A stretch of DNA of 64,000 nt from Deinococcus aquaticus (GTDB taxonomy: Bacteria > Deinococcota > Deinococci > Deinococcales > Deinococcaceae). The notes beneath the pieces were generated by a model. That model saw nothing but the letters and a program-made list of their open reading frames with translations, ran no database searches and was not told where the DNA came from. Positions 14,778 to 26,895 of the stretch are shown here, piece after piece. Position 1 is the stretch's first letter; every line of letters starts with the position of its first letter. Made by a program: the position numbers and the translations under genes. The DNA lies in the NCBI RefSeq assembly GCF_028622095.1, contig NZ_CP115165.1:1733501-1797500 (forward strand). Direction: 5' to 3'.

Positions 14778-15003
14778 CAGTGGCAGCGTAGCATGAAGAA
14801 AATGATAAGCCTGACGGATTGTGCGCCGGCTCTCTGCGGCTCCGTCCGGGCGTGTGGGCCGTGCCCGCCTGGACGAGGCCGGGGCGGCCCAGCGGGAGCC
14901 GGGGCGCGGGTGGGCGGACAGTGTGGAACTTCAGCCGGAGCGGGAACGGGAACGCGTGCTACGCTCGGCACGTACCCCTGCTTACGGGGGAAAGACCTTA
15001 CTT

Positions 15004-17919
<2,916 letters not shown>

Positions 17920-17920
17920 C

Positions 17921-18235
17921 GTGCCGACCCGCGCCCGCCCCGACACCCCCCAGGCCCTGCACCTGCCCCGGCTGGCGCAGGGCACGCCCGGCGAGTGGGT
18001 GCGGCTGCCCGGCGGGAACGTGCAGGTCGTGACCCTGACCGGCACGCTGACCGGCCCGGCCACGCCCGGCTGGCTGGTGTGCCTGACCGGCGAGGCGGTC
18101 GTGGACCTGCCCCTGAGTAACTTCGTGCGCCTGCGGGCCGGCGAGGGCTACCACGTGACCCCGGAGCAGCCCTGGACGGCCTTCGGGACCCGCGACGGCA
18201 CCACGCTGCTCCTGAGCGCCGGAGAGCCCGCGTGA
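17921..18235 (+). CDS. Small cupin-fold protein
   Basis: A 104-residue single-domain protein resembling cupins: GNVQVVTLTGTLTGP, LVCLTGEAVVDLP, LRAGEGYHVTPEQPWTAF. The metal-binding histidines are mostly missing; only the one in GYHVTPEQPW is evident, so catalysis is doubtful. Its GTG start is one base behind the topA stop, so it is co-transcribed and probably translationally coupled. Its stop codon abuts the inverted copy of the 135-bp element. Confidence 0.72.
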   Translation: MPTRARPDTPQALHLPRLAQGTPGEWVRLPGGNVQVVTLTGTLTGPATPGWLVCLTGEAVVDLPLSNFVRLRAGEGYHVTPEQPWTAFGTRDGTTLLLSAGEPA

Positions 18236-18370
18236 AACGGATTCCGTTTGTTTCGCTGACAATCCGGAACTTCACCGGATTGTCAGCTCCACGTCCGGAA
18301 CCCGTTTCTCTCCCACTCGCATCCGCTCGGATTGAATGGTCTTTGCAGCCCATTCAATCGGAGGCCGTAT
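18235..18370 (-). repeat. 135-bp palindromic element, full copy 2 (inverted)
   Basis: Same element as at 7928 in the opposite orientation. It begins on the last base of the cupin stop codon. Its other end, CGGAGGCCGTAT, supplies both the GGAGG ribosome site and the first two bases of the thioesterase ATG. Both internal hairpins are intact. Confidence 0.86.
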
Positions 18371-18806
18371 GACCCGCCCGGCCCCGCACACCCGCGCCGA
18401 GTACCCGTACCACCACCCCACCCCGACCCGCTGGGCGGACAACGACGTGTACGGGCACGTGAACAACGTGACGTACTACGCGTACTTCGATACGGCCGTG
18501 AACGCCTACCTCGCCGCTCGGGGTGCGCTGGATATTCACGCGGGCGCGGTGATCGGGCTGGTCGTGGAGAGCGGCTGCGCGTACTTCGCGCCCGCCGCGT
18601 TCCCCGAATCCCTCAGCGTGGGCCTGCGCGTGGGCCGCCTGGGCAGCAGCAGCGTCCGTTACGAACTGGCCGTGTTCCGCGAAGGGCACGACACCGCGTG
18701 TGCGCAGGGGCATTTCGTGCACGTGTACGTTGACCGGGACACCCGCCGCCCCGCCCCCCTGCCCCCCGCCCTGCGCGCCGCGCTGGAAGCCCTGCAACCC
18801 GGCTGA
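18369..18806 (+). CDS. Acyl-CoA thioesterase, hot-dog fold
   Basis: A 145-residue 4-hydroxybenzoyl-CoA thioesterase/YbgC-type protein. The signature [24 protein letters not shown] contains the catalytic-type Asp and the conserved HVNN. A second hydrophobic strand is [18 protein letters not shown]. The substrate cannot be told. The ATG at 18369 follows GGAGG by 4 nt. Both signals lie in or at the end of the upstream repeat element, so the present translation start appears to derive from that element. Confidence 0.86.
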   Translation: MTRPAPHTRAEYPYHHPTPTRWADNDVYGHVNNVTYYAYFDTAVNAYLAARGALDIHAGAVIGLVVESGCAYFAPAAFPESLSVGLRVGRLGSSSVRYELAVFREGHDTACAQGHFVHVYVDRDTRRPAPLPPALRAALEALQPG

Positions 18807-18833
18807 CTGTCGCCTGTCTGCTGGAAGGTATGT

Positions 18834-18856
18834 GCCCCGCAGCTTCCGTGCGGGGC
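18834..18856. terminator. Hairpin between convergent thioesterase and SRPBCC genes
   Basis: GCCCCGCA (18834-18841) pairs with TGCGGGGC (18849-18856) around a 7-nt loop. GTGTTTCT follows on the plus side. Confidence 0.65.
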
Positions 18857-18879
18857 GCGTGTTTCTCAGTAGCTGAGGT

Positions 18880-19431
18880 TCAGCGTTTCTTTTTCGCGGC
18901 CTTCGCCGCTTCCTTCGCGGCTTTCTGCTCGGCCTTCTGGCGCTCCTGCATCTCTCGGCCCATGTCCTCAAGCAGTTGCGCGCCCTGGGCGTCCACGCTG
19001 CGCTGCAATTCCAGCAGGGTCGTGGCGACCATGTTATGCAGCACCCGCTCGATGGGCGTCTTGATCCACCGGTACATCACGCGGGCGTTCAGGGTCAGGG
19101 TCACCTCGGTCCCGCCGGGCATGGGTTTGAAGGTCCAGCCCTGCGTGAGTTTCTCCAGTGGTCCCACGTTCCGCACGCTCTCCCAGCCGCCCCGCTGCGG
19201 CGCCTGCAACTGCCCGTACTTCGCGGTGAAGCTCAGGCCCAGCAGGCGGCGCGTGAACTTGAAGCGCACCAGCGCGTTGTTCGCCAGCCGGGCATTCTCG
19301 CCCTCATAATCGGCTTTCGCGAGGTTAGGGTCCCACTTGACGCGCCGCCTGGGTTCCAGCGCCAGCCGGTACAGCACGTCCGGACGGGCCCTGACCACGA
19401 TGGTCTGCTTGATGCTGATGGACTCGGACAT
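18880..19431 (-). CDS. SRPBCC (START-like) family protein
   Basis: A 183-residue protein of the SRPBCC/polyketide cyclase-like fold, which forms a hydrophobic ligand cavity. Visible marks: ISIKQTIVVRARPDVLYRLALEPRRRVKWDPNL at the start, TEVTLTLNARVMYRWIKTPIERVLHNMVATTLLELQRSVD later. The last 30 residues are a Lys/Ala/Glu-rich helix that may form a coiled coil. ATG 19431 is preferred; TACAGT lies 10 nt upstream, and a GTG 4 codons earlier is an alternative. Function is unknown beyond lipid or small-molecule binding. Confidence 0.8.
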   Translation of the reverse strand: MSESISIKQTIVVRARPDVLYRLALEPRRRVKWDPNLAKADYEGENARLANNALVRFKFTRRLLGLSFTAKYGQLQAPQRGGWESVRNVGPLEKLTQGWTFKPMPGGTEVTLTLNARVMYRWIKTPIERVLHNMVATTLLELQRSVDAQGAQLLEDMGREMQERQKAEQKAAKEAAKAAKKKR

Positions 19432-19479
19432 AGTAACCGTCACTGTAGCGCGAAGCTGCCCGCACCCGCGCAGGGGCGG

Positions 19480-20235
19480 TCAGTCAAGGAACGCCCGCGC
19501 CGGCAGGTGCGTCACGCGCAGGTTGAAGCGCTCGGCGTACTTCACGCCTGCCAGCCGCCCCACGCCCGCGCGGCCCTCCAGGAACTGCTCTTTCGTCCAC
19601 TGCCAGCGGTAGAAGTCGTGGTAGTACTCCATCACGCGCCCCGCCACGTCGATGGTGTCCGTGACGTCCACACTGAAATCCGGGTACGGACTGGCCGGCG
19701 CGTGGTACTGGTAGAAGCGCACCGGTTCCCGCCAAGCGTCCAGGCGGCGCACGTCCTCGCCACTCTCGATGGCGTCGTCGCCGCTCAGGTCCGGCGCGGG
19801 CGGCATGGCAGCCCCGCCGCCCACCTCGTTCACGATCTTCGGAATGCGGGCCAGCGTGATCGCGTCGAAGGCGATCTTCGCGGTCATGCGGTGATCCGGG
19901 TGCGGGTGGTCGTCACTCCAGGTGATCACAGCGTTCGGCCGGAAGCGCGCGTACAGCCGCGCCAGTTGCAACGCCTCGCCGCGCCCGCCTGTCATGCGGC
20001 TGTCCCCCATATCGAAGAAGTGATGCTGCGCCCCGATCTGCGCCGCCACCCACGCGCCGTGCTCGCGGCGCACCCGCGTGACCTCCGCGTGCGGCGCGTC
20101 CCCGAACTGACTGGCCAGTTCCCCCAGCGTCGTCCAGACCAGCATGACCTCGTCGCCACGCGCCGCGTGCTTCGCCAGGGTCCCCATGCACCCGATCTCG
20201 TCGTCCGGGTGCGCAAACACAGCCATGATTCGCAT
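19480..20235 (-). CDS. PIG-L family deacetylase
   Basis: A 251-residue zinc-dependent N-acetylglucosamine-type deacetylase. The metal motif AHPDDE is at residues 8-13 and the second His lies in DDHPHPDHRMT. Relatives include BshB (bacillithiol) and MshB; Deinococci make bacillithiol, so a BshB role is possible, but this family also has many other members and I assign no symbol. TATGCT lies 7 nt before ATG 20235 on the minus strand, so translation is probably leaderless. The longer frame to 20277 is rejected. Confidence 0.85.
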   Translation of the reverse strand: MRIMAVFAHPDDEIGCMGTLAKHAARGDEVMLVWTTLGELASQFGDAPHAEVTRVRREHGAWVAAQIGAQHHFFDMGDSRMTGGRGEALQLARLYARFRPNAVITWSDDHPHPDHRMTAKIAFDAITLARIPKIVNEVGGGAAMPPAPDLSGDDAIESGEDVRRLDAWREPVRFYQYHAPASPYPDFSVDVTDTIDVAGRVMEYYHDFYRWQWTKEQFLEGRAGVGRLAGVKYAERFNLRVTHLPARAFLD

Positions 20236-20283
20236 GCGCCCCAGCATACGCGCTGCGGTTTCCGACCGGCGCCGCACTGGCCT

Positions 20284-20736
20284 TCAGCGCAGGAAGCGGA
20301 TGCTCAGCGGGTACCGGTACGGCTGCCCCGCACTGACCCGCACGACCGCCACGATCATGAACACGAACGGCACCAACCCCAGCACCGCCATGACCGGCAG
20401 GAAGAACAGGAAGAACGCCCCGAACGTCCCCAGGAACGCCAGCGCCCCCAGGTCCGGCGTGCCTGCCGCCGCCCCACCGATCAGCCCCGCGCTGAACAGC
20501 ACGAACGCCAGCACCCCCACCACCAGCCCGTACAGCCAGAAACTCAGCTGAAAATTCAGGGCTTCCTTCCCCTGCTCATCCAGCGCGCCGCTGCGGTCCC
20601 GGAACGCCAGCCACGCCACCAGCGGCCCCAGCACGTTCCCCAGCGTCGGCAGAACAAAACCCGCCAGCGGCGACAGGTGCGTGATGATCGCCGGAGTACG
20701 GTCGGATTCCGGAATGACAGGTAGCGGACGGCTCAT
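20284..20736 (-). CDS. DUF4870-type membrane protein
   Basis: A 150-residue protein with the DUF4870 pattern: an N-terminal TPAIITHLSPLAGFVLPTLGNVLGPLVAWL, then DEQGKEALNFQLSFWLY, then two further hydrophobic segments. Function unknown. TACTGT lies 5 nt before the ATG on the minus strand. It is divergent from rnhA, whose start is only 41 bp away, so their promoters overlap. Confidence 0.8.
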   Translation of the reverse strand: MSRPLPVIPESDRTPAIITHLSPLAGFVLPTLGNVLGPLVAWLAFRDRSGALDEQGKEALNFQLSFWLYGLVVGVLAFVLFSAGLIGGAAAGTPDLGALAFLGTFGAFFLFFLPVMAVLGLVPFVFMIVAVVRVSAGQPYRYPLSIRFLR

Positions 20737-20777
20737 GCTTGACAGTACGCCCCGCGCCTCCCTACAGTTCCCGCACG

Positions 20778-21332
20778 ATGACCCGCCCCCGCCCTGCCCC
20801 CCGCAAGTCCCCCGCCCAGAAAGCGCAGGACGCCGCGCGCGACCGCCAGCCCCTCCCGGCCGGCATTCAACCCGCGCAACCCGTGATTGGCGACCACGTC
20901 GAACTGTACAGCGACGGCGCCTGCGACACGCAGGCCGGACACGGCGGCTGGGCCACCATCCTCAACTGCAAAGGCAAGGAACTCGTCCTCAGCGGCCACG
21001 AGGAAGGCACCACCAACAACCGCATGGAACTGCGCGGCCTGCTTGAGGGCCTGAACGTCCTCAAACGCCCCTGCCACGTCACCGTCATCACCGACAGCCA
21101 GTACCTCCGCAAGGCCTTCACCGACGGCTGGATCCTGAACTGGCAACGCAACGGCTGGAAAACCGCCGCCAAAGACCCCGTGAAAAACCAGGACCTCTGG
21201 GAAGAACTGATCGCGCACGCCCGCACCCACGCCCTGACCTTCGTCTGGGTCAAAGGCCACGCCGGCCACGGCGAGAACGAACGCGTCGACGAACTCGCCG
21301 TGCAGGAACGCAAGAAACTGCGGCAGAAGTAG
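20778..21332 (+). CDS. rnhA: Ribonuclease HI
   Basis: A 184-residue enzyme that cuts RNA in RNA-DNA hybrids. The catalytic carboxylates are in place: Asp in ELYSDGACDTQAGHGG, Glu in TTNNRMELRGLLEGL, Asp in VITDSQYLRKAF and Asp in NERVDELA. WVKGHAGHGENE is the handle and active-site loop region. A 35-residue basic Pro-rich N-terminal extension precedes the domain and has no known hybrid-binding motif. The start at 20778 is 9 nt behind TACAGT. Confidence 0.95.
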   Translation: MTRPRPAPRKSPAQKAQDAARDRQPLPAGIQPAQPVIGDHVELYSDGACDTQAGHGGWATILNCKGKELVLSGHEEGTTNNRMELRGLLEGLNVLKRPCHVTVITDSQYLRKAFTDGWILNWQRNGWKTAAKDPVKNQDLWEELIAHARTHALTFVWVKGHAGHGENERVDELAVQERKKLRQK

Positions 21333-21455
21333 CTCAGCGCGTGAGCGTGCAGCGGGAGCGGCGCAGCATGTCCAGCATGGTAGAGGAGCGGGACGCGGGG
21401 GTGCATCGGCCAGTGTGCGGATTCGCGGCGGTGGGCGCTGGCCTAGGCTGGGCGT

Positions 21456-22838
21456 ATGACCCTGCCGCCTGCTGACCCGCTGCCCGACCCGCCCGTCCTG
21501 TCGGATGCGGCGCGCTGGCGGACGTTCCTGTGGCTGTGGGGTTCGCAGGCGCTGAGTGTGCTGGGGGGCGGCCTGAGTGCGTTTGCCATGAACATCTACC
21601 TGACGCAGTCGCGTTTTCCGCTGGAGGGGCAGAAGCCGGAACTGGCGGCGGCGCTGGCCCTGACCGGGCTGGGGTGGGGCGCGGCGGCGATTCTGGGAGC
21701 TCCGCTGGCGGGGGCGCTGGCGGACCGCTGGAACCGGCGGCGCATGATGATCACCTGCGACCTGCTGGGGGCGCTGCTGCTGGCTCTGGGCGTGCTGATG
21801 GTCACGCTGGGCACGCCGCCCGTGTGGCTGCTGACGCTGTTCACGGCCGCGCTGGGTCTGGTGGGTACGTTTCACGGGTCGGCGTTCGACACGAGTTACT
21901 CGTCGCTGGTCACGCGCGACCGTCTGCCGCGCGCGAACGGCCTGATGCAGACCCTCTGGAGCCTATCGGGGCTACTGAGTCCGGCGCTGGCGGCGCTGCT
22001 GATCGGACTGCCGGCCCTGGCGCGGCAGGGGGAGGCGCCGGGCGTGCTGGGGGGAGCGCTGGCGGGCCTGCCGGACGGCGTGCCGCTGGCGCTGGGGATC
22101 GACGCGGCGTCGTTCCTGCTGGCGGCGGCCGTGGTGTCGCGCCTGCACTGGCCGCAACCGCCGCGCCGGGACGGGGGGCGCGGCCGGCCCTCGCTGGCAC
22201 AGGACATGCGCTTCGGGTGGACGTTCATCGGGCGGCGGCCCGCGCTGCTGCACCTGCTGCTGACCTTCGCGGGCGTGAACCTGCTGACCAGCGGCGTGGG
22301 CGTCCTGCACCCCTTGCTGGTGCGGTTCACGCTGGGCACCCCGGCTGACGGGGCCGGCGCGGCCCTGGCGACCGTCTGGACTGCCCTGAGTGCCGGGGGT
22401 CTGCTGGGCGGGCTGCTCGTCAGCGTGACGGGCGGCCTGAAGCGGCGGCGGGTGCTGGGCGTGCTGGTGCCCATGATCGCCGCCGGAACCGCGCACGCCC
22501 TGAGCGGCGTGGCGGGTAGTCTGCCCCTGACGGCCGCGTGCGTGCTGGCCTTCGGGGTGATGACGCCGATCATGAACGCGCACTCGCAGAGCATCTGGCA
22601 GGCGCAGGTCGCGCCGGAACTGCAGGGCCGGGTATTCAGCGTGCGCCGCCTGATCGCGCAGTTCACCGCGCCGCTCAGTACCGCGCTGGCCGGGCTGCTC
22701 GCCGCGCGGGTGGGGGCCGGGTCGATCCTGCTGTGGTCCGGAGTGTTGATGGCCGTCCTGGCGACCGCGCAACTCCTGAATCCCCACCTGCGCCGCGTGG
22801 AGGATCCGCTGCCCGAAGCGCCGCCGCTCACGGCGTGA
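21456..22838 (+). CDS. MFS transporter
   Basis: A 460-residue major facilitator superfamily protein with about 12 membrane segments. The loop after segment 2 has the motif-A variant GALADRWNRRRMM. The arrangement resembles the macrolide-efflux or enterobactin-exporter-like MFS group, but the substrate cannot be deduced. TAGGCT lies 6 nt before the ATG. A strong bidirectional terminator separates it from the convergent glmU. Confidence 0.88.
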   Translation: MTLPPADPLPDPPVLSDAARWRTFLWLWGSQALSVLGGGLSAFAMNIYLTQSRFPLEGQKPELAAALALTGLGWGAAAILGAPLAGALADRWNRRRMMITCDLLGALLLALGVLMVTLGTPPVWLLTLFTAALGLVGTFHGSAFDTSYSSLVTRDRLPRANGLMQTLWSLSGLLSPALAALLIGLPALARQGEAPGVLGGALAGLPDGVPLALGIDAASFLLAAAVVSRLHWPQPPRRDGGRGRPSLAQDMRFGWTFIGRRPALLHLLLTFAGVNLLTSGVGVLHPLLVRFTLGTPADGAGAALATVWTALSAGGLLGGLLVSVTGGLKRRRVLGVLVPMIAAGTAHALSGVAGSLPLTAACVLAFGVMTPIMNAHSQSIWQAQVAPELQGRVFSVRRLIAQFTAPLSTALAGLLAARVGAGSILLWSGVLMAVLATAQLLNPHLRRVEDPLPEAPPLTA

Positions 22839-22851
22839 ATCCGGCAGTAGT

Positions 22852-22880
22852 GGGGGGACGCCACCGGTCGGCGTCCCCCC
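22852..22880. terminator. Bidirectional terminator, MFS gene and glmU
   Basis: A perfect 11-bp stem GGGGGGACGCC/GGCGTCCCCCC with a 7-nt loop lies between two convergent genes, 14 bp behind one stop and 16 bp behind the other. Confidence 0.82.
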
Positions 22881-22895
22881 TTCATGTGTCGTGCT

Positions 22896-24344
22896 TCAGC
22901 CCTGCCGGTCGAGCCAGCCGGCCAGCCACGGCAGTTTCGTCTGCACCTTCTCGCGTAGGCCGCTCCAGTACCGGTGGGACCAGCCTTCGAGGTTGCGCTG
23001 CTTGCCGCGCGCGACGGCCAGGGCTCCCTCGGGCACGTCGTCGTGGACGGTGCTGCCGCCCGCGATGAAGGCGGCGTCGCCGATCACGCGGGGCGCGACG
23101 ATGGTGCTGTTACTGCCGATGAACACGCCGGCCCCGATGCGGCTGGGGTGTTTGTTCACGCCGTCGAAGTTCGCGATGATGGTCCCGGCCCCGACGTTCG
23201 TCTCGTCGCCGATGCTCACGTCGCCCAGGTACGCGAGGTGCCCGGCCTTCACGCCCTGCGCGAGACGGGCGTTCTTGGTTTCCACGAAGTTCCCGATGTG
23301 CACCGCCTCGCCCAGCACGGTGCCGGGGCGCAGGCGCGCGAACGGCCCCACGTCACTGCGGGCGCCCACCTGCGCGCCTTCCAGCACGCTGTGTGGCTTC
23401 ACGATCACACCCTCGCCCAGCACGCTGTCCGTGATGACCGAGTACGCGCCGATCTCGGCACCGTCGGCGACGCGCGTGGCGCCGCGCAGGATCACGCCGG
23501 GCTCCAGGGTCACGTCGCGGCCCAGCACGACCGTGTCCTCGATGTACACCGTTTCCGGCATGTGGATGGTCACCCCGGCCCGCATGTGCGCCAGCGTGAT
23601 GCGCGCCCGGATGATGTTCTCCGCCTCGGCCAGCCCCGTGCGGTCGTTGGCGCCCATGACCTCGTCCGGGTCGTTCAGGCGGAACGCGTGCGCCTCGGCC
23701 CCCTCGGCGCGGTACAGGCCCAGCAGGTCCGTCAGGTAGTACTCGCCGCTGGCGTTCTCGTTCGTGATGCGGTGGGCCAGGTCGTTCGCGCGGGCGTCCA
23801 TCAGGTACACGCCGCTGTTGAATTCTCCCACGGCGCGTTCCTCGGGCGTGGCGTCCTTCTGCTCCACGATGCGTTCCACGTTCCCCTGCGCGTCCCGGAT
23901 GATCCGGCCGTACCCGGTCGCGTCCGGCAGCACGCCGGTCAGGACCGTGAACGCCCCGCCCCGCGCGCGGTGGTCGGCCAGCAGGTCCCGCAGCGTCTCG
24001 GTGCGCAGCAGCGGCGTGTCGCCGTACAGAACCAGCACGTCCGCCTCCCGGTGGTCCTCCAGGGCGTCCATGCCGGCAAGGAAGGCGTTCCCGGTGCCCA
24101 GCTGCTGCTCCTGCCGCGCGAACACCACGCCGGTCCCCGCCAGGGCCGCCTCGACCGCCCCGGCCCCGTGCCCGGTCACGACAACCACGCTGCGCGCGCC
24201 CAGCTCCTGCGCGGCTTTCACGGCCCACGCGACCATCGGGCGGCCCGCCACCGGGTGCAGCACCTTGGGCAGCGAGGATTTCATGCGCGTGCCCTGACCG
24301 GCGGCCAGGATCACCACGTCCAGCGGACGGTTCGTATCAGTCAT
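22896..24344 (-). CDS. glmU: Bifunctional GlmU uridylyltransferase/acetyltransferase
   Basis: GlmU (482 aa) acetylates glucosamine 1-phosphate and then makes UDP-GlcNAc, the peptidoglycan precursor. The N-terminal nucleotidyltransferase has [32 protein letters not shown] and NSGVYLMDA. The C-terminal half is a left-handed beta helix of hexapeptide repeats with [22 protein letters not shown] and the acetyl-CoA site [21 protein letters not shown]. The start at 24344 was picked because the domain begins there; TACACT lies 10 nt upstream. The longer frame to 24506 is rejected. Confidence 0.96.
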   Translation of the reverse strand: MTDTNRPLDVVILAAGQGTRMKSSLPKVLHPVAGRPMVAWAVKAAQELGARSVVVVTGHGAGAVEAALAGTGVVFARQEQQLGTGNAFLAGMDALEDHREADVLVLYGDTPLLRTETLRDLLADHRARGGAFTVLTGVLPDATGYGRIIRDAQGNVERIVEQKDATPEERAVGEFNSGVYLMDARANDLAHRITNENASGEYYLTDLLGLYRAEGAEAHAFRLNDPDEVMGANDRTGLAEAENIIRARITLAHMRAGVTIHMPETVYIEDTVVLGRDVTLEPGVILRGATRVADGAEIGAYSVITDSVLGEGVIVKPHSVLEGAQVGARSDVGPFARLRPGTVLGEAVHIGNFVETKNARLAQGVKAGHLAYLGDVSIGDETNVGAGTIIANFDGVNKHPSRIGAGVFIGSNSTIVAPRVIGDAAFIAGGSTVHDDVPEGALAVARGKQRNLEGWSHRYWSGLREKVQTKLPWLAGWLDRQG

Positions 24345-24414
24345 ACCGCCCAGAAGTGTACCAGCGCACCCACACTGCTCGCTGTCAGGGCGCCGGGCCG
24401 CCCGGAACGGCAGC

Positions 24415-24445
24415 GGGGCCGCCACGCGTTGAACGTGGCGGCCCC
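24415..24445 (-). terminator. Terminator of lgt
   Basis: GGGGCCGCCACG (24415-24426) and CGTGGCGGCCCC (24434-24445) form a perfect 12-bp stem with a 7-nt loop, 14 bp behind the lgt stop codon. The -10 box of glmU lies just beyond. Confidence 0.75.
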
Positions 24446-24459
24446 GGCAGGTGCGTGAA

Positions 24460-25386
<927 letters not shown>

Positions 25387-25461
25387 ACGTGCCTCGCAGT
25401 CTAGGGCTTTCTGCCCGCCGGGGTCCGGGCCACTGAGCCCGGGACCCGGCAGTCAGGGAAA

Positions 25462-25494
25462 GGCGCGTCCGGCTGCTGCGAGCCTGGACGCGCC
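25462..25494 (-). terminator. Terminator of tatA-tatC
   Basis: GGCGCGTCC (25462-25470) pairs perfectly with GGACGCGCC (25486-25494), with a nested GGCT/AGCC pairing. A second, imperfect GC-rich hairpin follows at about 25417-25450. Together they separate tatC from lgt. Confidence 0.72.
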
Positions 25495-25519
25495 AAGTGA
25501 AGGGGGAGAGCGACGAGGG

Positions 25520-26308
25520 TTACAGGCCCAACGCGGGCGTCTCGTCGGGCGCCGTCTCGGGGGGCGGCAGGCGGAACACGCGGGACAGGATCACGCCCAG
25601 TTCGTACAGCACGTACAGCGGCACGGCCACGATCAGCATGCTGGTGGGGTCCGGGGTGGGCGTGATGATCGCGGCGAACACCATGATCACGACCAGCGCG
25701 ATACGCCAGCCCTTGCGCAGCAGCACGTGGTTCACGATCCCGATCCGGGTCAGGATCACGGCCAGGATCGGCAGCTCGAACGACAGGCCGAACGCCACCA
25801 GGAAGGTCGTGACCGTCCCGATGTAACTGCCCAGACTCAGGATCGGCGTGACCGCCCCGTTCAGGAAGTCCAGCAGGAACCGCACCATGGTCGGCAACAC
25901 CAGCGTGTACCCGAAGATCGCGCCCACGATGAACGAGAAGCCCGCCCCGATGATGAACGGCAGTGCCCAGCGGCGCTCGTGGTCGTACAGGCCCGGCGCG
26001 ATGAACGCCCACACCTGCGTCAGCATGAACGGCAGCGCGATCGCCAGTCCCGCCCAGAACGACAGGTTCAGGCTCAGGATGAACTGATCGGTCAGGTTCA
26101 GCGTGACCAGCTGCACCTTGTCCTGCTGGTACAGCACCGAGGCGTTCAGGGGCACCTTGACCAGTTCCAGCAGTTGCAGGCGGTACTGGAAGGCGGCAAT
26201 CATGCCGATCACCAGGAAGACCGCGCTGATCACGATACGTTTACGCAGTTCCTCCAGGTGGTCGAACAGCGGCGCGCTTTTCAGGTTGGCGTTGGGATCG
26301 GCGGTCAT
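25520..26308 (-). CDS. tatC: Sec-independent translocase TatC
   Basis: TatC (262 aa) is the receptor of the twin-arginine pathway and binds the RR signal of folded proteins. Six membrane segments follow an N-terminal LFDHLEELRKRIVIS, the diagnostic motif. The start is 10 nt behind tatA, with GAGGACC as ribosome site, so the two form an operon. The C-terminal tail is short and acidic/Pro-rich. Confidence 0.96.
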   Translation of the reverse strand: MTADPNANLKSAPLFDHLEELRKRIVISAVFLVIGMIAAFQYRLQLLELVKVPLNASVLYQQDKVQLVTLNLTDQFILSLNLSFWAGLAIALPFMLTQVWAFIAPGLYDHERRWALPFIIGAGFSFIVGAIFGYTLVLPTMVRFLLDFLNGAVTPILSLGSYIGTVTTFLVAFGLSFELPILAVILTRIGIVNHVLLRKGWRIALVVIMVFAAIITPTPDPTSMLIVAVPLYVLYELGVILSRVFRLPPPETAPDETPALGL

Positions 26309-26318
26309 GGTCCGGTCC

Positions 26319-26549
26319 TCAGTTACGCCGTTCGGTGACGGGCGCAGCGTGCTCGGTGACGATGGGCGCGCCTGTCACGGGGTCCAGCTGACGCGAGGCG
26401 ACGTCCGTGACGGGCACGACCGGCTCGTGCGTTTCCTTCTTGAATTCCTTGATGCCCTGCCCGAGGCCCTTCCCGAGTTCCGGGAGTTTGCGGGCGCCGA
26501 ACACCAGGGCGATAACGACAACGATCAGGATGATTTCCAGGGGTCCCAT
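26319..26549 (-). CDS. tatA: Sec-independent translocase TatA
   Basis: A 76-residue Tat component: one N-terminal membrane helix (LEIILIVVVIALVFG), the hinge FGARKLPELGKGLGQGIKEFKKE forming an amphipathic helix, then a hydrophilic tail. No separate tatB is present, so a minimal TatA-TatC system as in many Gram-positive bacteria is suggested for this locus. The ribosome site is AAGGAGCCACT. Confidence 0.94.
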   Translation of the reverse strand: MGPLEIILIVVVIALVFGARKLPELGKGLGQGIKEFKKETHEPVVPVTDVASRQLDPVTGAPIVTEHAAPVTERRN

Positions 26550-26895
26550 GAGTGGCTCCTTACGGGCCGGGCAGGTGCGCGGCCACGGGTGAATGAGGTC
26601 GGGGGTGGCGGAGGGGGCGGGCAGAGGGGGCCGGAGCGTCCGGTCACGCGGTCCGGGCGGGCAGGCTCTTCTAACATGAAGGTATGCGATGAGGCCGGAA
26701 TCGGATCAGGCGCAGCTCACCTATCAAACCTTAATGGGGGTCTGTCAAACAGGAGTGAGAGGCGTGCCGGTCGGCGCGGTACCCCTGTCTCCTGCCGCCC
26801 TACAGCGGTTTTCGGTTCTCCTTCGCAGCTCTGCGAGGCCGCCCGGTTCAGGTCGATTTCGGGAATCATACCCGGGGCTGACCTGAACACCGCTC
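26550..26895. other. Gene-free stretch upstream of tatA
   Basis: This 346-bp stretch between tatA and the SDR gene holds no convincing gene: the short frames lack start signals. It is less GC-rich near 26720-26760, where ATCAAACC and GTCAAAC form a 20-bp-spaced direct repeat. On the minus strand this reads TTGACA, 16 nt, TGATAG, a possible promoter for tatA with a leader of about 165 nt. Confidence 0.5.
26721..26748 (-). promoter_or_regulatory. Possible promoter of tatA-tatC
   Basis: TTGACA (complement of 26743-26748) and TGATAG (complement of 26721-26726) are separated by 16 nt. The -35 is perfect; the -10 is fair. The distance to tatA is longer than usual for this genome. Confidence 0.35.

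Noticed and set aside
19432..19443. GTG 19443 as start of the SRPBCC protein
   Set aside because: It overlaps the TACAGT box; ATG 19431 fits better, though the GTG cannot be excluded.
26689..26886. 65-codon frame in the gap upstream of tatA
   Set aside because: No ribosome site or leaderless box, and no compact protein-like pattern.
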